Notes under the pieces: model-generated | Told to the model about the DNA's origin: nothing | The model's input: the letters and a program-made list of their open reading frames with translations, nothing else | Databases searched by the model: none | NCBI GenBank assembly: GCA_008508345.1 | Contig: QNGE01000439.1 | Span: forward strand, 64,927-128,926 | Length of the DNA stretch: 64,000 nt | Reading direction: 5' to 3' | Source: Paragonimus westermani | Lineage: Eukaryota; Platyhelminthes; Trematoda; Plagiorchiida; Troglotrematidae | Part shown: positions 11,861 to 25,232 of the stretch, in pieces | Layout: every line of letters begins with the position of its first letter | How positions within the stretch are numbered: position 1 is the stretch's first letter | Made by a program: the position numbers and the translations under genes

Positions 11861-13959
11861 ACTACCCTTATAGATATTGGTGTAGGTACGTCACGCGAAA
11901 TACGGGACAGTGAAGGCGAATGAGTAGCCGTGATATTGTCACAATGTTACTTAATTGATCCACTGGCACCTGAACGCGGCATAGCTTCGTAACGCTTGTT
12001 TCCAACTGAGAAGATTGAATGTACTAAACAAGCGATAAGAAAAGCGGGACAGACCAATAATCTGGAGAGATGGAGAACAAATGATTGTGAATGCAGATGT
12101 TTTTCCAGTGTCTTCAGAACAAGAGGCCATGAAGAAAACAAATTGCACACAGATGCGTTCTCTTGGTGTTTACGTCATGGATGGTTTCCCTGTTTTAAAA
12201 CAGTTAAACCAATGGCAGCAGGCTAATCTGGACACTTTTAAATGGTAGCGGTCGTGACGTCCCTCATGATGGACACGCATCTGTGACGTGCTGTCGTCTG
12301 CAAACTGCCAGCCAACAAGCCACGATCACCACAACACTTTTTCACAGAAGTGATATTATTGACACTGCTCCAAGCGTACAAGTGTTAAGCCATTTTTTTC
12401 TAGCAGGAGTTACCATATGGCTATGTACTGTCCACTGAGGAAACTCAGCTTCAAGACCATCGAACGCACCAACAAGCATCTGAACTTAATTATTCTCGAG
12501 CATGATAGACATAATGCAACTCATGACTGCACATACGTTTCGGGTTTCGAACCACTCACTCTGTTAGACCTGGTAAAGACAGTATGTTATCTCCACCCAC
12601 AGTTAAACGAACTTTCAAAAACAGGTAACTGACCGATCGATAGGCATATCTCGCACCGGACATCAACAACCTAAAATCACTGTTCTGCGTGATCACACCA
12701 TGTACCCGATGAAGATTCATTCACCTATTTAGGGCTTCGTTGGTCACTCACCATAGGTCTGTTTTGTAAGAATTCAAAATAACGGAAGTTGTCATACGCT
12801 TGTCAAGGTTTCACAAGACAGGGTCATACACACCGATTTTGGTTCAATCACTTGATGAATAACCAAATCGTAATGACATTAAAGTGGACAAATAGTCAAT
12901 GAAAACTTTTCCGTCTTGTCGTTCAGAAGGGAAATTCTGTCAGTTTAGTCGATATTTTAATAAATTACGTTGTAACGACTCAAAAAAATTTTTAAGCGTC
13001 TCAGCGATACTCAAAAGTTTTCTGCATGTTTGTTTTGAACGTATATTTACTTATCCGCTTGTTCATGGAGATGTCTGCCCTAACTTGGTGCCACTCCACT
13101 TTGCACACATGGGCTTATAGGTGTTTCTGAACAACATCTTCCCCAGCTGTTTCGTTAGTGTTGTCTGAAGTGTTAGGAGAATCGTCTGTTTGAAACGGAT
13201 GAGGCTATCTTTCAGAAAAGTAATCCAATTTCTCAACAGTTATAGTCCTACTTGTCATCTGCGTTCCTGCATGTCTGTTGTGCTTGAGCACTGACTATCA
13301 CCGTCAGTCGCAGATTAGATAAGAATCAACCGAATTTCTCTTCGCCAGCTAATCTGTAACTGTATGGTTTGTCGTTTTCCTGACCTTGATTTCCTGATTC
13401 GTTTCTGCTGGGAATGCATACAGAGTCCATGGACGAACAACCCCCAGAAAGGACGACGTATTATATCATCCGATACTCCTATTTCTAAAGAGCGGCCGTT
13501 CGAGCAGTTTGACCTGACAGACGTCGCTGAATATTGAAGCCGATCAAGATGGCCTTCTGCGTCACCTTTTTGGTGTATGCGATGGTGGTGAGTGAAGAAG
13601 TGAAGTGATGCACATAAAAGTTAGTCAATTGCTCACTGTTGTAGGTGCTGCTATTTGTGTACATACAGGACCGAAGACAAATGCATAACCGTAAGTGAAA
13701 CTTTTCAAACTTTTGTGTTCAAGGTTTTGTGTGATATAGACGTTTCTCTCATAATACCGTCGGGAGTTTCTGATCACAAATCACGGCAACTCACCCACTT
13801 CAACATAGTTATTTAACTATTATTGATTTGTACATAGTTTACTTATGCGAATAGCCGGGACGAAACACGTCATTTGGGTCGACTGATTCAGTTTCGGATG
13901 GATTGACTGGTAGTATTTCACTGAGCCAATCAGATTACAATCATGTTGTGGTGGATTGT

Positions 13960-14480
13960 CAGGTCGGAGGTGCGAGTTTTCGAACGCTCGGCCGAATACC
14001 TCAACACGAGGGGAGGTACGTTCAAAAGCCTGCTGCGATCGGATCAAGGCCAACGTGCGCGACCGGATGAGTCATCGCTCGACTGGATCGGACCAACGGG
14101 CGAGGCAGGGCAGACGAAATACGACAGACGGTCAGATCGGAGGCGTGGTTTTTCCAACATTTAGAGGAACATCTCGACACGATGTTGGAATACGGTCAAG
14201 GCCAACACTGGGTGGATGGCGGACAGCACGAGCAGCCGGACGAGCCATCGCGCAACGAAATCGGACAAACAGACGAGGAATGGCAGGCAGAAAACCCCCC
14301 GATAGAAGGCACCGGTCACACACGTAAACCGGTCAGAAGTGCACACGACGTGTGAACGGAAACCGGGGGGACGTTGCGGGTTGGAATTATGACTCATAAA
14401 CGAGAGAGCGCGCGTTGCATGTGACTGCCGATTTGGACAATAAAGATTGTGCTTTGTTGGACGCCTTCTCGCTACAATGT
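13960..14480 (+). mobile_element. GC-rich remnant resembling a retroelement 3' end, with internal tandem duplication
   Basis: A GC-rich island in AT-rich surroundings. Two imperfect tandem units of about 165 bp (roughly 13963-14130 and 14131-14295) share blocks such as GGTTTTTCCAACATTTAGAGG / CGAGTTTTCGAACGCTCGG, AACACGAGG / GACACGATG and TCAAGGCCAAC. One frame stays open from about 14071 to a TGA at 14353-14355 and is rich in Gln/Glu/Asp (HLEEHLDTMLEYGQGQ, QPDEPSRNEIGQTDEEW). About 10 bp after that stop is a purine-rich GGAAACCGGGGGG tract, like a polypurine tract, and AATAAA occurs at 14440-14445. This suggests the C-terminus, PPT and LTR start of an unidentified LTR element. The coding frame and class are inference. 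Confidence 0.35.
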
Positions 14481-15444
14481 GAGCATAGGGCTGGGCGATG
14501 TGAGCTGTAACGTGATTAGTTCTCACGTTCCGACTGTCACCTACTACCTGTTCTTCTGATTCGCTCCACGTCTTGACTGCCATAGATGACTGTCTCATCC
14601 GATTCACTCTGCCTCTTGTCGGCCGCATGATAATCGTTGCGCTCTGTGTATTTATACCCCGATAGTGAGTCAACCAACTGAACTCGCAGTGAGGAAGAAG
14701 ATTCGATAGTTTGTTCCGAGAAACGCTAGCAAGTAGTTTAATCTGAAGCAATAATTCCCCTAGTGATCCTTTGTTCAAACTTTCGCAGATGATATCAGAA
14801 TTCTTACTTGCCCTTTCCTCGCCTAACTAACCTACTGTATATTTTTCCAACCAATTAGCTTTTCGATGTGCCTCATTAAGTCCGCCTGTCTACCATGCCA
14901 ATTCCGTCAATTGTGTTCATTTGCATGTCTTCTGTTTCGCTCATAACACATTTACTGAAGCCATCGTTTACTGGCCGTCGACTTAACGGAATTTTCGTTA
15001 ATCCGTTTTTTCGTGATCGAAGTCTTATCACTGTGGCATCATTTGTTTCCGTTTGCTTTGTTTAACGGTCGTACTTGGTTGTCACTCTCGTCCGTAGATC
15101 TTCGTTTGGTTTCGTTGTGCTGTTGAAATTTTCCAAGGTTCTGAAACCACCTTGTTTGTGCTGTGGTGTTACATTACTCGGTTCATCAGTAGCGCCGTCA
15201 CTAATGGGTAGTCGGAGATTGGGTTAATTTCAAGTTAAACGTTTCTGACACTTGGTCGCAACCTTCACACTCGGATAGACTTTCCAGCCTAACAAGTTTA
15301 ACGAGACTGGAGATTTTGACTTGTCAAAGAAGTCTTTATAGGGAGTTATTGACTGAAGTTAACAGGCTGTAACTGTGGCTTCTATTGAGACGATCAGGTA
15401 ACCAGACAGTTACTCACAAACGAAGGTAGCTAGGCTGTTAGAAA

Positions 15445-15660
15445 CGATAATTCGGTCGTGTCGAAAGTGAGGTCAGTGGATCAGTGGTTAGCAAGGTTGC
15501 TTCGTAGAAGCGTGGCCAGGGTTCTTCTCCCAGTCTTGGCAAGCATATGCAATACTGACGATCTCTAACAGAGGCAAAACTCGGATTCAGTGCTTCTTTT
15601 CGAAAGAGGCAAGCTGGAAAGGGCTGTGATCACCTGTGAATGATGTTCAACTTCAATTGG
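15445..15660 (+). repeat. tRNA-derived SINE, near full length
   Basis: It starts with GATAATTCGGTCGTG, as do the copies at 40159 and 53975 (minus strand). A box-like GGATCAGTGGTTAGCAAGG is near 15477-15495. The B-box region (CCAGGGTTCTTCTCCCAG) is mutated at the key TTCRA positions. It continues through GCATATGCAATACTGACGA, a GAGGCAAAACTCGGA block, CTTCTTTTCGAAAGAGGC, and ends GATGTTCAACTTCAA. The family looks like a tRNA head joined to a roughly 130-bp unrelated body. Confidence 0.75.
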
Positions 15661-16002
15661 TATCAATAGTTTTACAATCACTATCCGTTTTATCAATTCG
15701 TGGAGCTGAAAACGGTTGCTTTACTCAGCTTTTATCGGATGCACGTTGTTATCTTTTATTCCGGGTTTCCAAGCTTGTATGTCTATCATTTAGCAGGATG
15801 TGCGGAGTGAATTTATCTCGCAAACTCTGCTTTTCCACTGTGTTAGTCAAAGCAATAACCAACAGTTCTAGACTTTAAATTCCCTTATCTAATCAGATTT
15901 TGTTTGTAACGAAGAGGCGTTAACTACTGAGACATATAATGAGGAAAATTTTACCATTTATCAAGCGCCCGTTGGTTAAACAAGAATACTGACTAAACCA
16001 AC

Positions 16003-16464
16003 CTGTTGCTATGATAATCTCCTTGTTTGCTACTTCCGTAGACAGAAATCGCAACCAGACAGCAAGACTCAGACCATAATCACAGTTCGTAGCGGATAGG
16101 AGACATTGTCGAAGATAATACCGTTCCTGCTGTAAACTGTCAACCAGTTTGATACACCCTTCATTCACGTCGCCAGGTGTGAGCTGAACACTTCGTTCTG
16201 GATCAACTCCAAGAGCCTTGAGAAACCGGGTTCCTTCTTGCGGCTTGTCTTTGCTTTGTAGAGCAACAAAAATGGATTTTTCGCTATTGTCCACATCATC
16301 GTGTATTGGACCGGGTTGGATGAGTTTGGCATCGTATTCGTCAAACCGTTTGTAAATCGCTTCGCTGAGCTGATTTTGTTTGGGACCACCATCTACTATC
16401 CAACGGTCAACGCTTGCATCTCGGAATGTCCAGTAGTGATTGGCCGTGGCTCGATAGAGGATGT
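16003..16464 (-). CDS. LamG/ConA-like domain exon, N-terminal half
   Basis: The largest lectin-domain exon, 462 nt (2+153 codons+1). The acceptor TTCTCTTGCTTTACAG is excellent and the donor is AACAG|GTTGGT. The translation starts ILYRATANHYWTF, then VDGGPKQNQLSEAIYKRFDE, a polar stretch, VQLTPGDVNEGCIKLVDS, YYLRQCLLSATNCDYGLSL, AVWLRF and EIIIAT. 'HYWTF...DGGP...VN-G-C-I-L' followed by 'CDYGLSLAVWLRF' is the opening pattern of LamG-type jelly rolls, where a YWxF strand and a 'GLSLAxWLRF' strand form the core. Several Cys (CIKL, RQCL, TNCDYG) suggest disulphides and secretion. Its two-base start completes an Asn codon with the preceding exon. Confidence 0.75.
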
Positions 16465-17952
16465 CTGTAAAGCAAGAGAATAATGAATGCATTCAACTAA
16501 ACTCGTCATAGCGCATCTTTACGGTCAATTTGTTGGTGGCCAACGGAAAGTGCAGTAGGTCATATGAGTGAGCACTGGTTGACAAGAAAACGGATTCTAT
16601 AAGTTTGAATCTTAAAGAAATCGATGGCTTTGAACTGTAAACTTGCTTACGTTTGTCATGAGACTAATGAGATCCATGCTTGACAGTACGTTCATATGCT
16701 TAATCCGGTTAACAAGATGATGTTCACACAGTATGCTGAGGATTCAGACCAGTTAACACAGTAGATGAGATCGTCTTGATATTGGAAACAATGCATTCAT
16801 GGTTTTACTTTATGTTATATTGGAGAACACATTTTCTGTACACGAAACTATTCGCTTCGAGTTTGAAGAATGTGCTTTTTTATTAATTGAAAACAATCTT
16901 ATAAACAACCCTCTGGGAATCAGTTGATGCTTTTGCTAGATACATTGATTACGAAATTTCACACGCTTCTAACGATATCATAACAAACGTTATATCGGTG
17001 AGATTTTAAGTTAAGCTGAGAGTGTACATTTCTGGCTGTTTTTTCTTCAAGAACGCCCTAGAAATAAGTATATTTTTCACACACATATTTATGTATGTTT
17101 ATATACATATGTATATTAATTCTGAGTTATAGGCTGAGAAGTCATGATAACACCGTTGGCTTATCAGGAAGACAAATTGGCCAATATTACAAGATTTCAA
17201 GCTAACAAAACACTGCCGACGGAAATTCTCCGACATACACAGCTTACCTAAGGTGAAACTACATCAAAAAAACGCCTGATAAAACCACACTGCACACAAC
17301 ACAGACGTAGGAGTCATGTGGCGGGCAACAAGTCAAAAAGACTGTCCACTCTAATGGGTCATCAGGATCAATTTGCTACTAAGTGTACACATCCTGCAAC
17401 CAAATTATACCTCGTCCAATCAATATGACAAGTCGGCTGTTTTTAATACTCTAGTTTTGTTTTCACTGCAGTGTCAATTTCACCGACAGAACCGATTTAT
17501 GTCTGTGTGAGTAGTTGGCCGGATACTACCGTCCCAAACATTTTGACTCAGCCTACTACACAGACTAATAGTCAAACAAGCAATCGAGCTCGAGAAACCG
17601 TAGTTGATCACAAATTACACTTTGAGGACAAACTGCTATGAAGTTAAGCTAAAGTCGATTGATTTTTAGTTGCGAAACCTACCCCCTCACCAGTGAAAAC
17701 TTGTTGACTAAACAAAGAAGTTAGTGTTGTGTAGGCAAACAAAATTGAATCATTCCATCTCATTTGTTTGATCTACTCACCCTCAGTTCAACAGTTGTCA
17801 CCATCCGCCTCTCTTGCCTTTCTTGAGTGCACTAACCGTGCGAGTGACGAACTAAATTTGCATCTCAGAATTCCTTAACGTTCATACCTTGGTTGTTTTA
17901 ATGAATTAAGTAAAAACAGGGCGAAACTTGGTGTATTTTACGATTGTCTTAC

Positions 17953-18045
17953 TTGAAAGGGACTCCACTGGTAGAGGGTAAAGTGGCTCAGGAGCAGGTG
18001 TGGTCGGGAGAGTGACGTTGTCCTCGAATGCTGGTAAAGTTGTAA
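17953..18045 (-). CDS. Thr/Pro-rich linker exon
   Basis: A 93-nt exon (2+30 codons+1) with acceptor CTTGCTTGTTCAG and donor TCAA|GTAAGA, both strong. It encodes TTLPAFEDNVTLPTTPAPEP followed by LYPLPVESLS, a Pro/Thr-rich linker with one NVT N-glycosylation sequon. It joins the mucin-like region to the LamG-like domain: its final A plus AC of the next exon gives Asn. The exon is symmetric (phase 1-1) and could be skipped without a frameshift. Confidence 0.65.
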
Positions 18046-21000
18046 CTGAACAAGCAAGATAGTTCTGTTAACACTAGCATCACATGAGAAGGTCAGTTCA
18101 AAATTCACTTCAAACAAAATTTGGAAGCTCACCAACACCCTTCCAGTATTTGACGTATATGATAAAAGCTGATCCTGTTTACATATAATGTTAACTCGAC
18201 CGACTTTGTAAACTTTCCATAATGATTCAAAGACACCCATACAGAACAACAGGCAACACTTCAGACCAGACGAACCGCTAGGTATTTTCAACCAAATGAA
18301 CCTGAAGGTCGAGGGTCAAATCTACACAGCCAGGGCCCAAACTATGTTCCAGTTGCTGACTACAGTACATTAGGCGTCAGTGAAAGACAGGACAAAAAAA
18401 GAAATCGGCACCAGTCAGACAGTTTTATCAAACAGTCAGCTGACTTCGATGAAGTAGCGGAGGCACTCATATCCCAACTTGGCCGTAAAGGGCAGCCCAT
18501 TCAATCGTTTGTGCGAATCGGTTTGATCGATCCGAAATTGGTGACCATTTACCATAGAAGTTGAAACTATTGATCCTACTCACATTACATTTGACTTACA
18601 TAGTCTGATTCCAAACCTTCAACTTTTACTAGATTACTTCCATGACCCCTGTAGAACACATGATCAACAACTTCAGAATTTTTGAGCCTAATCAGATGCT
18701 TAGGTTGAATTCGATGTGCTTTCCTGAAGTGCCTTTGATGTCTATTTATTTCGCGTCCTCTGCAGTCTCGTGAAAAACGAACGTACGAGCAAACCAAACG
18801 TTGCCACTTTTGTGAAGAGTTGGTCCCCGTGACCACCAGCAAATTGGTGGGCAGCCGTTTCGACCCAGTTGGTTCTCAACAGCACCACTAACTTCCGAGA
18901 ATCTAAACCACAACTGGTTAATGAGCGGCAGACTGTAGTTCAAACATTTGTTCACAAGACTACGGGGTCGCGGTCAAAGGGGCTGCAAGATGTGTGAATT
19001 ACTTTCCTCAACCGTTGAGGTTCTTTTTCTCATAAGCTGAAATCGATCGGGCGTTTTTTGTGATTGCCCTGCAAACGAGCCAGCAACTGTCACAGCTCCA
19101 AAAAGGGTTGAGAAGGGGTTTTGCATGGTTTTACAAGGGTTTTAATGAACTGTCTGTAAGTAAGTACCACTTCACTCCACGGGCAACAAAAAACTCAGAT
19201 GAATCGACGCTTACTTTGTTCAACACCTTTAAAAACGTCATTGACTCCTGTTGTCTCTTTTAGGGTCCACTCAGCAGTGAGTCTTGCGGGCACTAACAGT
19301 GGTAGAGAGAGCACGTGACTCCGCAGAAGTACATACTTTATCCTCCCACTCATAGGCGGTAGCGTCATTTTAAGTGTGCGGCGAGTGAGCCGTTGGTCGC
19401 TGAAGGCTCGGCCAATCAGAACGCAGCTTGAGTCCGGACACGAATGTGGGGCACACAGGCGGCCTTGACGTGTATGCAACTCCCTTAAAATACGCAGCTC
19501 CAGCGTCTATTTATTCTCCTAACCACTTTTATAGTAGTTGGGTGGAACGTCAGCATTTTACAGGCCAGGGTACCAGACTGGTTCTTAATAAACTAAGACA
19601 ACTTGTGATAATCGTATGCATTGCATGGTGATAAACTGTGCAACAGAAACTCCTTTGTTGGTTTTATAGTCCCCAATAATTTGTTGGGAGATTCGCGTGA
19701 GCTCTCATCGTTTAACTGCCGACTACAGGAAAAAAATAACAACCTTGAGGGTGCATATTGAATTGTGAAAGCTGTCTATTCAAACGGTTCCGAGAATTTG
19801 TTTGCCATAACCTGAATATACAAGCCGGATGAACACCAATTGCGTGAATATAATAAGTGGTTATCTGCAATCCCTGGGTGACAGATGTCGCAGTCAGCGT
19901 TAGTGTACATGTATACGAACATCGTGCCTATCTATTCGTAGGATGTAGCCGAACCAGCACTCTGCAAATCACAATGACTAGGAAACTAATCATCTCCGCA
20001 ACTGTGCTTCACAAAGGAGTACCAGGTCTGGTGTGAAACTGCTTTAGGTACACGTTAAACTGCTCTCGTAATCAGATACGAAGTTGTATGTTTTGCAATA
20101 CTTACGTGTACAAAGCGGACATAAGCGCTTTGTGTTTCTGGATGGAATGGACGTCCGCTCAGGACAAACATAAAACAATTTGCTGAGCTTGATTACAAAA
20201 CCGGCAGTGCATAGGCAGAGAGAAGTCTCTGTCCGAAAATAAAAGATGGTTATTGGAGCTACCAGAACGTTCAAACAGACAAACGTGAGACTCATCCGCT
20301 CGTTCACACGGGCCTACATTATCCTTCAAGGGGGCTGGCTTTCTCGTGATCCAGCAAAAAGTTTTCATGCAAGTCACCAAAGCTACTAATCATATGAAAA
20401 TGTCGAAAATCGTCTTCTCTCAACTGATGCAACATATGATGTATCGCATCCTCTCATCACGCGTACAAATACTGCACGAATACTCCGCCTTCTAAACGAA
20501 GTCGCCTGTCAGCACTCTTCAATCTAAACGACGAAATGAACAAGCACGGAGTTTTCTCAATAACCGTCTCGACGACTGACCCTTACGTCTCGTGGTTAGC
20601 AATATAACTCCTCCAGATTATACCTGACACGTAGGAATAGTCTGTGTATCCTGTATTCAGTCAGGCATCAGTCGTCCATTGACGGGGAAGCCCCATGTGC
20701 CCACATCTCACGTTATTCTTCCTTGCTTACTGAGCCGTTCGCAATATTTCCGGCTTCCAGGGCTCAGAGTCTCCATTTTTGACCACCGGAAATTTCTCCA
20801 GCATGCCAGACGAACATTCAGGATAAGTGCCTCTAAATTCACGCACGTGCACTCCTTGTCCGATCCGCCATTTTTATCATGTTAGCGAAAACATTCAAGC
20901 ATGAGCGAACGATCCAATGTATGCGGAACATGGCACGCAATATCAGTTGACGATGCTCTGACTTGGAATTGCTTTTACAGAGCACACTTCACGGAGAGCC

Positions 21001-22043
21001 TTTTGAAATCATATAGGTTGGGCAGTGTGCACAAGCAACGCACACCAACGGGAAAATTACACGCGATTTAGGCAACAAATGCGCATACACACACCGACGT
21101 AACCCTAGACCTTCTGAGAGTGTTAGTGTGGACACTCTGGTTAGGCCACTTGCGGTGATGGCTGTCACGGTCGTGTTCTTTTGTTGGGGAATTTTAAGTG
21201 TAGGTGTGAATGATCGTTGACACACCTGTCTCAGATGTATAGTCGGTGTTGGTGTTACATGGACTTAGTAGCGGTATTTGTACACGCATGTCCTCTGTAG
21301 ACGAAGGAGATATTGTGGACAGTTACACACTCTCTTGCCATTTGGGCAGCAGTCTGTCAACAGATTTGTTCATGGGCCACAAATAGTACGCTCATCCGAC
21401 CGGGGCCAACGCTGCTTTCTGATGTTTTTTAAATACATGTCTGGAGGAACTGAAGCTGGCAGGTGGAAACCAGCCTGCCTGTCTACAGTGCAATGATGTT
21501 GCCCACGCTATCGTACGGCTTGAAAGACGGAACACAAGTATTATCGAAACGAGTGGTGTCTGTCCGCCTCTAGTTGGAATTCTAAGACATTTTTAGCATC
21601 CACCTGTCGGATATACTTCCAAACATTAAAGTAATTTATCAAGCGAACACGGATTGGACTGAATCTGTGCCAGTGTTCAAACAACTTTGTTGGCTGAGCT
21701 GTTTCTGTAAGATGACCGACGAACCGAGTGTTGTTGCAAGGGCAACCGGCAACAGTTAAGCAAAACCTTGGTGATCAGAAGCCACGATGTCACGATGGTA
21801 TCCGCGTCAGTCTGTTGCCTTATAATACCGACCTCAGATCATGAGAACACAATAATATGCAATTCTATATTGCGCTGTGTTATCATTATCTTCCTTATCA
21901 GATTAGTTTGTATCAATGAATTCTCTGTTTCTTGTTTCCGACAGATACGCGTTTATTGCGTGTTTCTCTCTCCTGTTTTTCGTTTTTGTGTGTGATCACC
22001 GGTATTCATTTATTCCATTTCAATTGCAGTGACTTTGGTTTAC
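18046..22043 (-). other. Intron, no clear gene
   Basis: Proposed intron. A GC-richer stretch at about 19260-19600 contains a TTAAAATA motif (near 19484) and AATAAA (near 19587), so it could be a solo LTR or another TE end. I cannot assign it. A minus-strand open frame at 18585-18842 with a GTAAGT donor has the wrong phase for this gene. Confidence 0.35.
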
Positions 22044-22133
22044 TTAACAGAAAAGTAACTGACGTGGTGACCTTCACTGACATTCTTGTCTGGTTTACTG
22101 TGCCCTTGATGCTCCCACTGGTGACTGTTGAGA
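22044..22133 (-). CDS. Candidate Ser/Thr-rich symmetric exon
   Basis: A 90-nt candidate (2+29 codons+1) with a strong acceptor (GTCTTCTGTCATTACAG) and donor TTAA|GTAAAC. It encodes STVTSGSIKGTVNQTRMSV and then KVTTSVTFLL, moderately rich in Ser/Thr with one NQT sequon. Phase 1-1 matches the flanking exons of the gene, so inserting or skipping it keeps the frame. It is less biased in composition than the other mucin exons and could be a chance open segment. Confidence 0.4.
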
Positions 22134-25100
22134 CTGTAATGACAGAAGACATTGTGAAACGTTTCGAAGTTTTGTGTGTGAGACAGAGAACGAACTATGC
22201 CTCGTGCAGTAATGGGTGTTTGGTTTTAAAAACAGTTTGTTCATCCGACAACAGTTTCGAAATTCCTTGGCGACGATGCTGATAGATTGGGGCAATCCAA
22301 ATGTTTGCTGTTAATCTACATATACATACATGAAGCAGAATCGTACTGATTTCGTGTCTATCTTGTGGGAGAGTCAGTAATCCATAAGTAAACAATTGAC
22401 AACATACACTGATTAAAAGGGGTATAGAAAATTGCTGATGGATAGTATGGTTCTGATGACCGGTCATCAGACCGTATGATACTCACACCTATGAAAAAGG
22501 AAACGGACTCTAAACAAACCGCAAACCAATGTGTGTAAACTAACTAGACATATCTGTTTCATTAGACACGCATGGTAATTGTTGTGGCTTCTGATAAGGC
22601 AGATACTTAGGGTGAAAACAAACAACTGAGAAGATACAGTGGGAAAAGAGATACTCATCCCGTAAAGCGTTAGCGAGTAACAAGCCTCAACGGTTGATTA
22701 GATGGGAATATTCAGCCTATCGATAAATACAAAACCAATTACTTACCTGGAAGTCAACTTTCAAGCAATCCGTGTGTCACAAACAGTACAAAAAAATTCG
22801 GTGACCTTAAGTCGGTAACTAGTTGTCAAACAAAAACTTGAAAAGAAAATCTACAGGAATCTACGGGATCCGGAAACTGTGATGTTAAGAGGATAATGAT
22901 GTGCAGAAAGGTATTGATGGAGGTACACATGCTTCTAAAAGTTTTACATGCCACTCCAATAGACCAGTTTTATCACGAAATGGAGAGAGTGCATTTAGAC
23001 ATTCAACCCCAGTGAAATATACATCACAGACAAACAGTCTAGCATGTCATTCTCCTCATTGAGTGCAACTAATTTATCTCAGTTGCACTTTTAAAACATA
23101 AAAGCCTCAGAATATTGATGACATTGTTTATCTAATTTAACTGCCTATCATAACCACCCTTTGGGCATTCAGTTTGTTAATCTTTGATGATGGCTTACAA
23201 GGTTTCTAAATTACGCCTGCCCCATTCCTTATGTGTGACCACGCATTCATGCAGCTACTTGTCCAGTTGTGTCTACAGAAAGATAATGCAATACTTTTGG
23301 GGACATTACCAATTTCTAATATCACGTGAGTCACACTTACTAGTCCAAAGGTGATAACGAAAGGCTATGGCTACCAACTACACCTAAGAGGTGATGAAAT
23401 TACATTGATTTAACATTGCATTTGACTACCATCATTAACATGACATCACCCACAGATCCATCTACAACCTAAACTGTTAGATGTTGCGTGGTTTAAAGTG
23501 CGAGTGATGAGTTCCTAACCTCATAGACAGACCAAAGAAATACAGACACTGGAAAGTACTCGTGGGCTGTGAGGAAATTGTCAACCGTATCGGCTTATTC
23601 CGTGTGTAGATGAGAACGAAAGTGTGCTACGACATACAAGTGGAAGGCACTGAAAGACAGACAGCATCTTGTTCCAAGTCTCACTTGATTATCAGTTGAA
23701 TGAGTTAAATCAGTGTGACTTCCATATAATATCCGTTAGTAACGTCACTGGCCAAACGATTTGTAGCCCATCCGACGTGGCCTCACTAAAATATATCGGT
23801 TGCCACTGTTGTTGAAGCATTTATTTTCAACTATTAAAGTTACTCATAAGTAGTGTGGTAGGTATGCAGATTTTACACAATCCTAATCGTGGTGGAACCC
23901 AGTTGATGTTCTCAATCCGTGACAGGAACTACATGCCTCTACACTTTATGCGCTCAGCCAACTGGACCACGAAACCACGCGGGATTTCGAATGTATCGGT
24001 CTTCATCTTACTTGCTCATACACTGTCTGGCAGGTTAACCGTATTGGCACTCTCACCAGAGGAGTATGCTTCGAAAGTCAGCCTTATAGTCATGCGACCT
24101 TATGATTAATTATTGGAATATGTTGTTCTTACTACTGTTATGGTTTTGCTGACAACGGCAGTTGGAACCATCAAATCCGTTCTGCCCGCCTAGTATACTT
24201 TAAAATACAGCAGAATGTCACCCTAACGAATGCTAGGAAGACAGAAAAGATAGCCAATGGACCGCTTACGGAATGCATTGAATAACTAACTCATTTTGTG
24301 ATGGTTGCCATGCAGCGCCATCTTGACCTTATTCAGCTGTTTCATGCTCCTATCAGAAGACCACCAAAACAAATGACTTATTAACCACACAATTACCTCT
24401 AAATGTGAAACTGAACGAAATGCAACTATATCTTCAAATTGTCACACAGAATTAAGCACTCACCTTGTTCACACACACATACCCACATATATCCAGCTGT
24501 CAAGCGTATGCTTGAGATTGTCCACCGTGCAGTCATGGTACAAGCTTCTCTCTCGACTACCTTTCACCTTTCCGCACGGGTAATCAGGTTAATGTCACTT
24601 ATTTAGCCGACTATGTCTGACTACTATCGATCCCACGAGTAGTTTGAACAAACAGCACAATTAATACCGCCGTGTTTCTTTCGGATACTGTTACCGGTAG
24701 CCCAGTGGAATTGTCACTCACCCTCGTTCGGTCACACCGGAGTGAAATTGTTTGAGTTGGGCTTTTGTCGTACATTTCGTTACACTGAACAAAAATGCGC
24801 ATGCAGGCGCCTAACTCCTTCCTAACGATTTTCATTGTGAAAAATACAAAAGCCCGTGCTTGTCCAGACCATTATTTTCGTTACACTGGAGCTCCATTGT
24901 TCCGATTTACAGACTCAGATATCGTCGAACGAGAAAAGTGGTTAGAAGGTGTTCACCTTAACTACGACCCTCATGGAAACCAGAACGGACAACCCCCTTC
25001 CATAGGCTCAATCCAGTCAAGTCGAAGAGCGAGGTACACACCCCAGTCACGCTCAAGTGAAGTAACACATTAGTGTTAATGTGCACCAGACACAATTAGC

Positions 25101-25232
25101 ATAAACAAAAAGTGATTTTCAACGATGAATTAATGTTTGGTTGTAACTAAAAGTGCATACTGGTGATGTGGACGTTGGAGATACTATGGATCTCCACAAA
25201 CTCAAAAGACACGGAACAACTACTGGACCTAC
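22134..25232 (-). other. Intron, possible 12-nt micro-exon
   Basis: Proposed intron. It includes a 12-nt candidate micro-exon at 23638-23649 with excellent sites (see findings). No other feature supported. Confidence 0.35.

Larger units (their letters stand above)
10133..16002 (-). other. Long intron with repeats and LTR-element remnant
   Basis: Intron of the lectin-like gene. It contains the second copy of the 300-bp dispersed repeat (11545-11860), the GC-rich element remnant at 13960-14480 and a nearly full-length SINE (15445-15660). The rest shows no gene I can support. Confidence 0.45.

Noticed and set aside
13630..13660. Short minus-strand APTT-like segment before a GTGAGC donor
   Set aside because: The bounded length is 14 nt, not a multiple of three, and the acceptor is weak.
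18585..18842. Minus-strand open frame ending at a GTAAGT donor
   Set aside because: It would end in phase 0, which clashes with the next exon (two-base start), and the sequence shows no domain or Thr bias.
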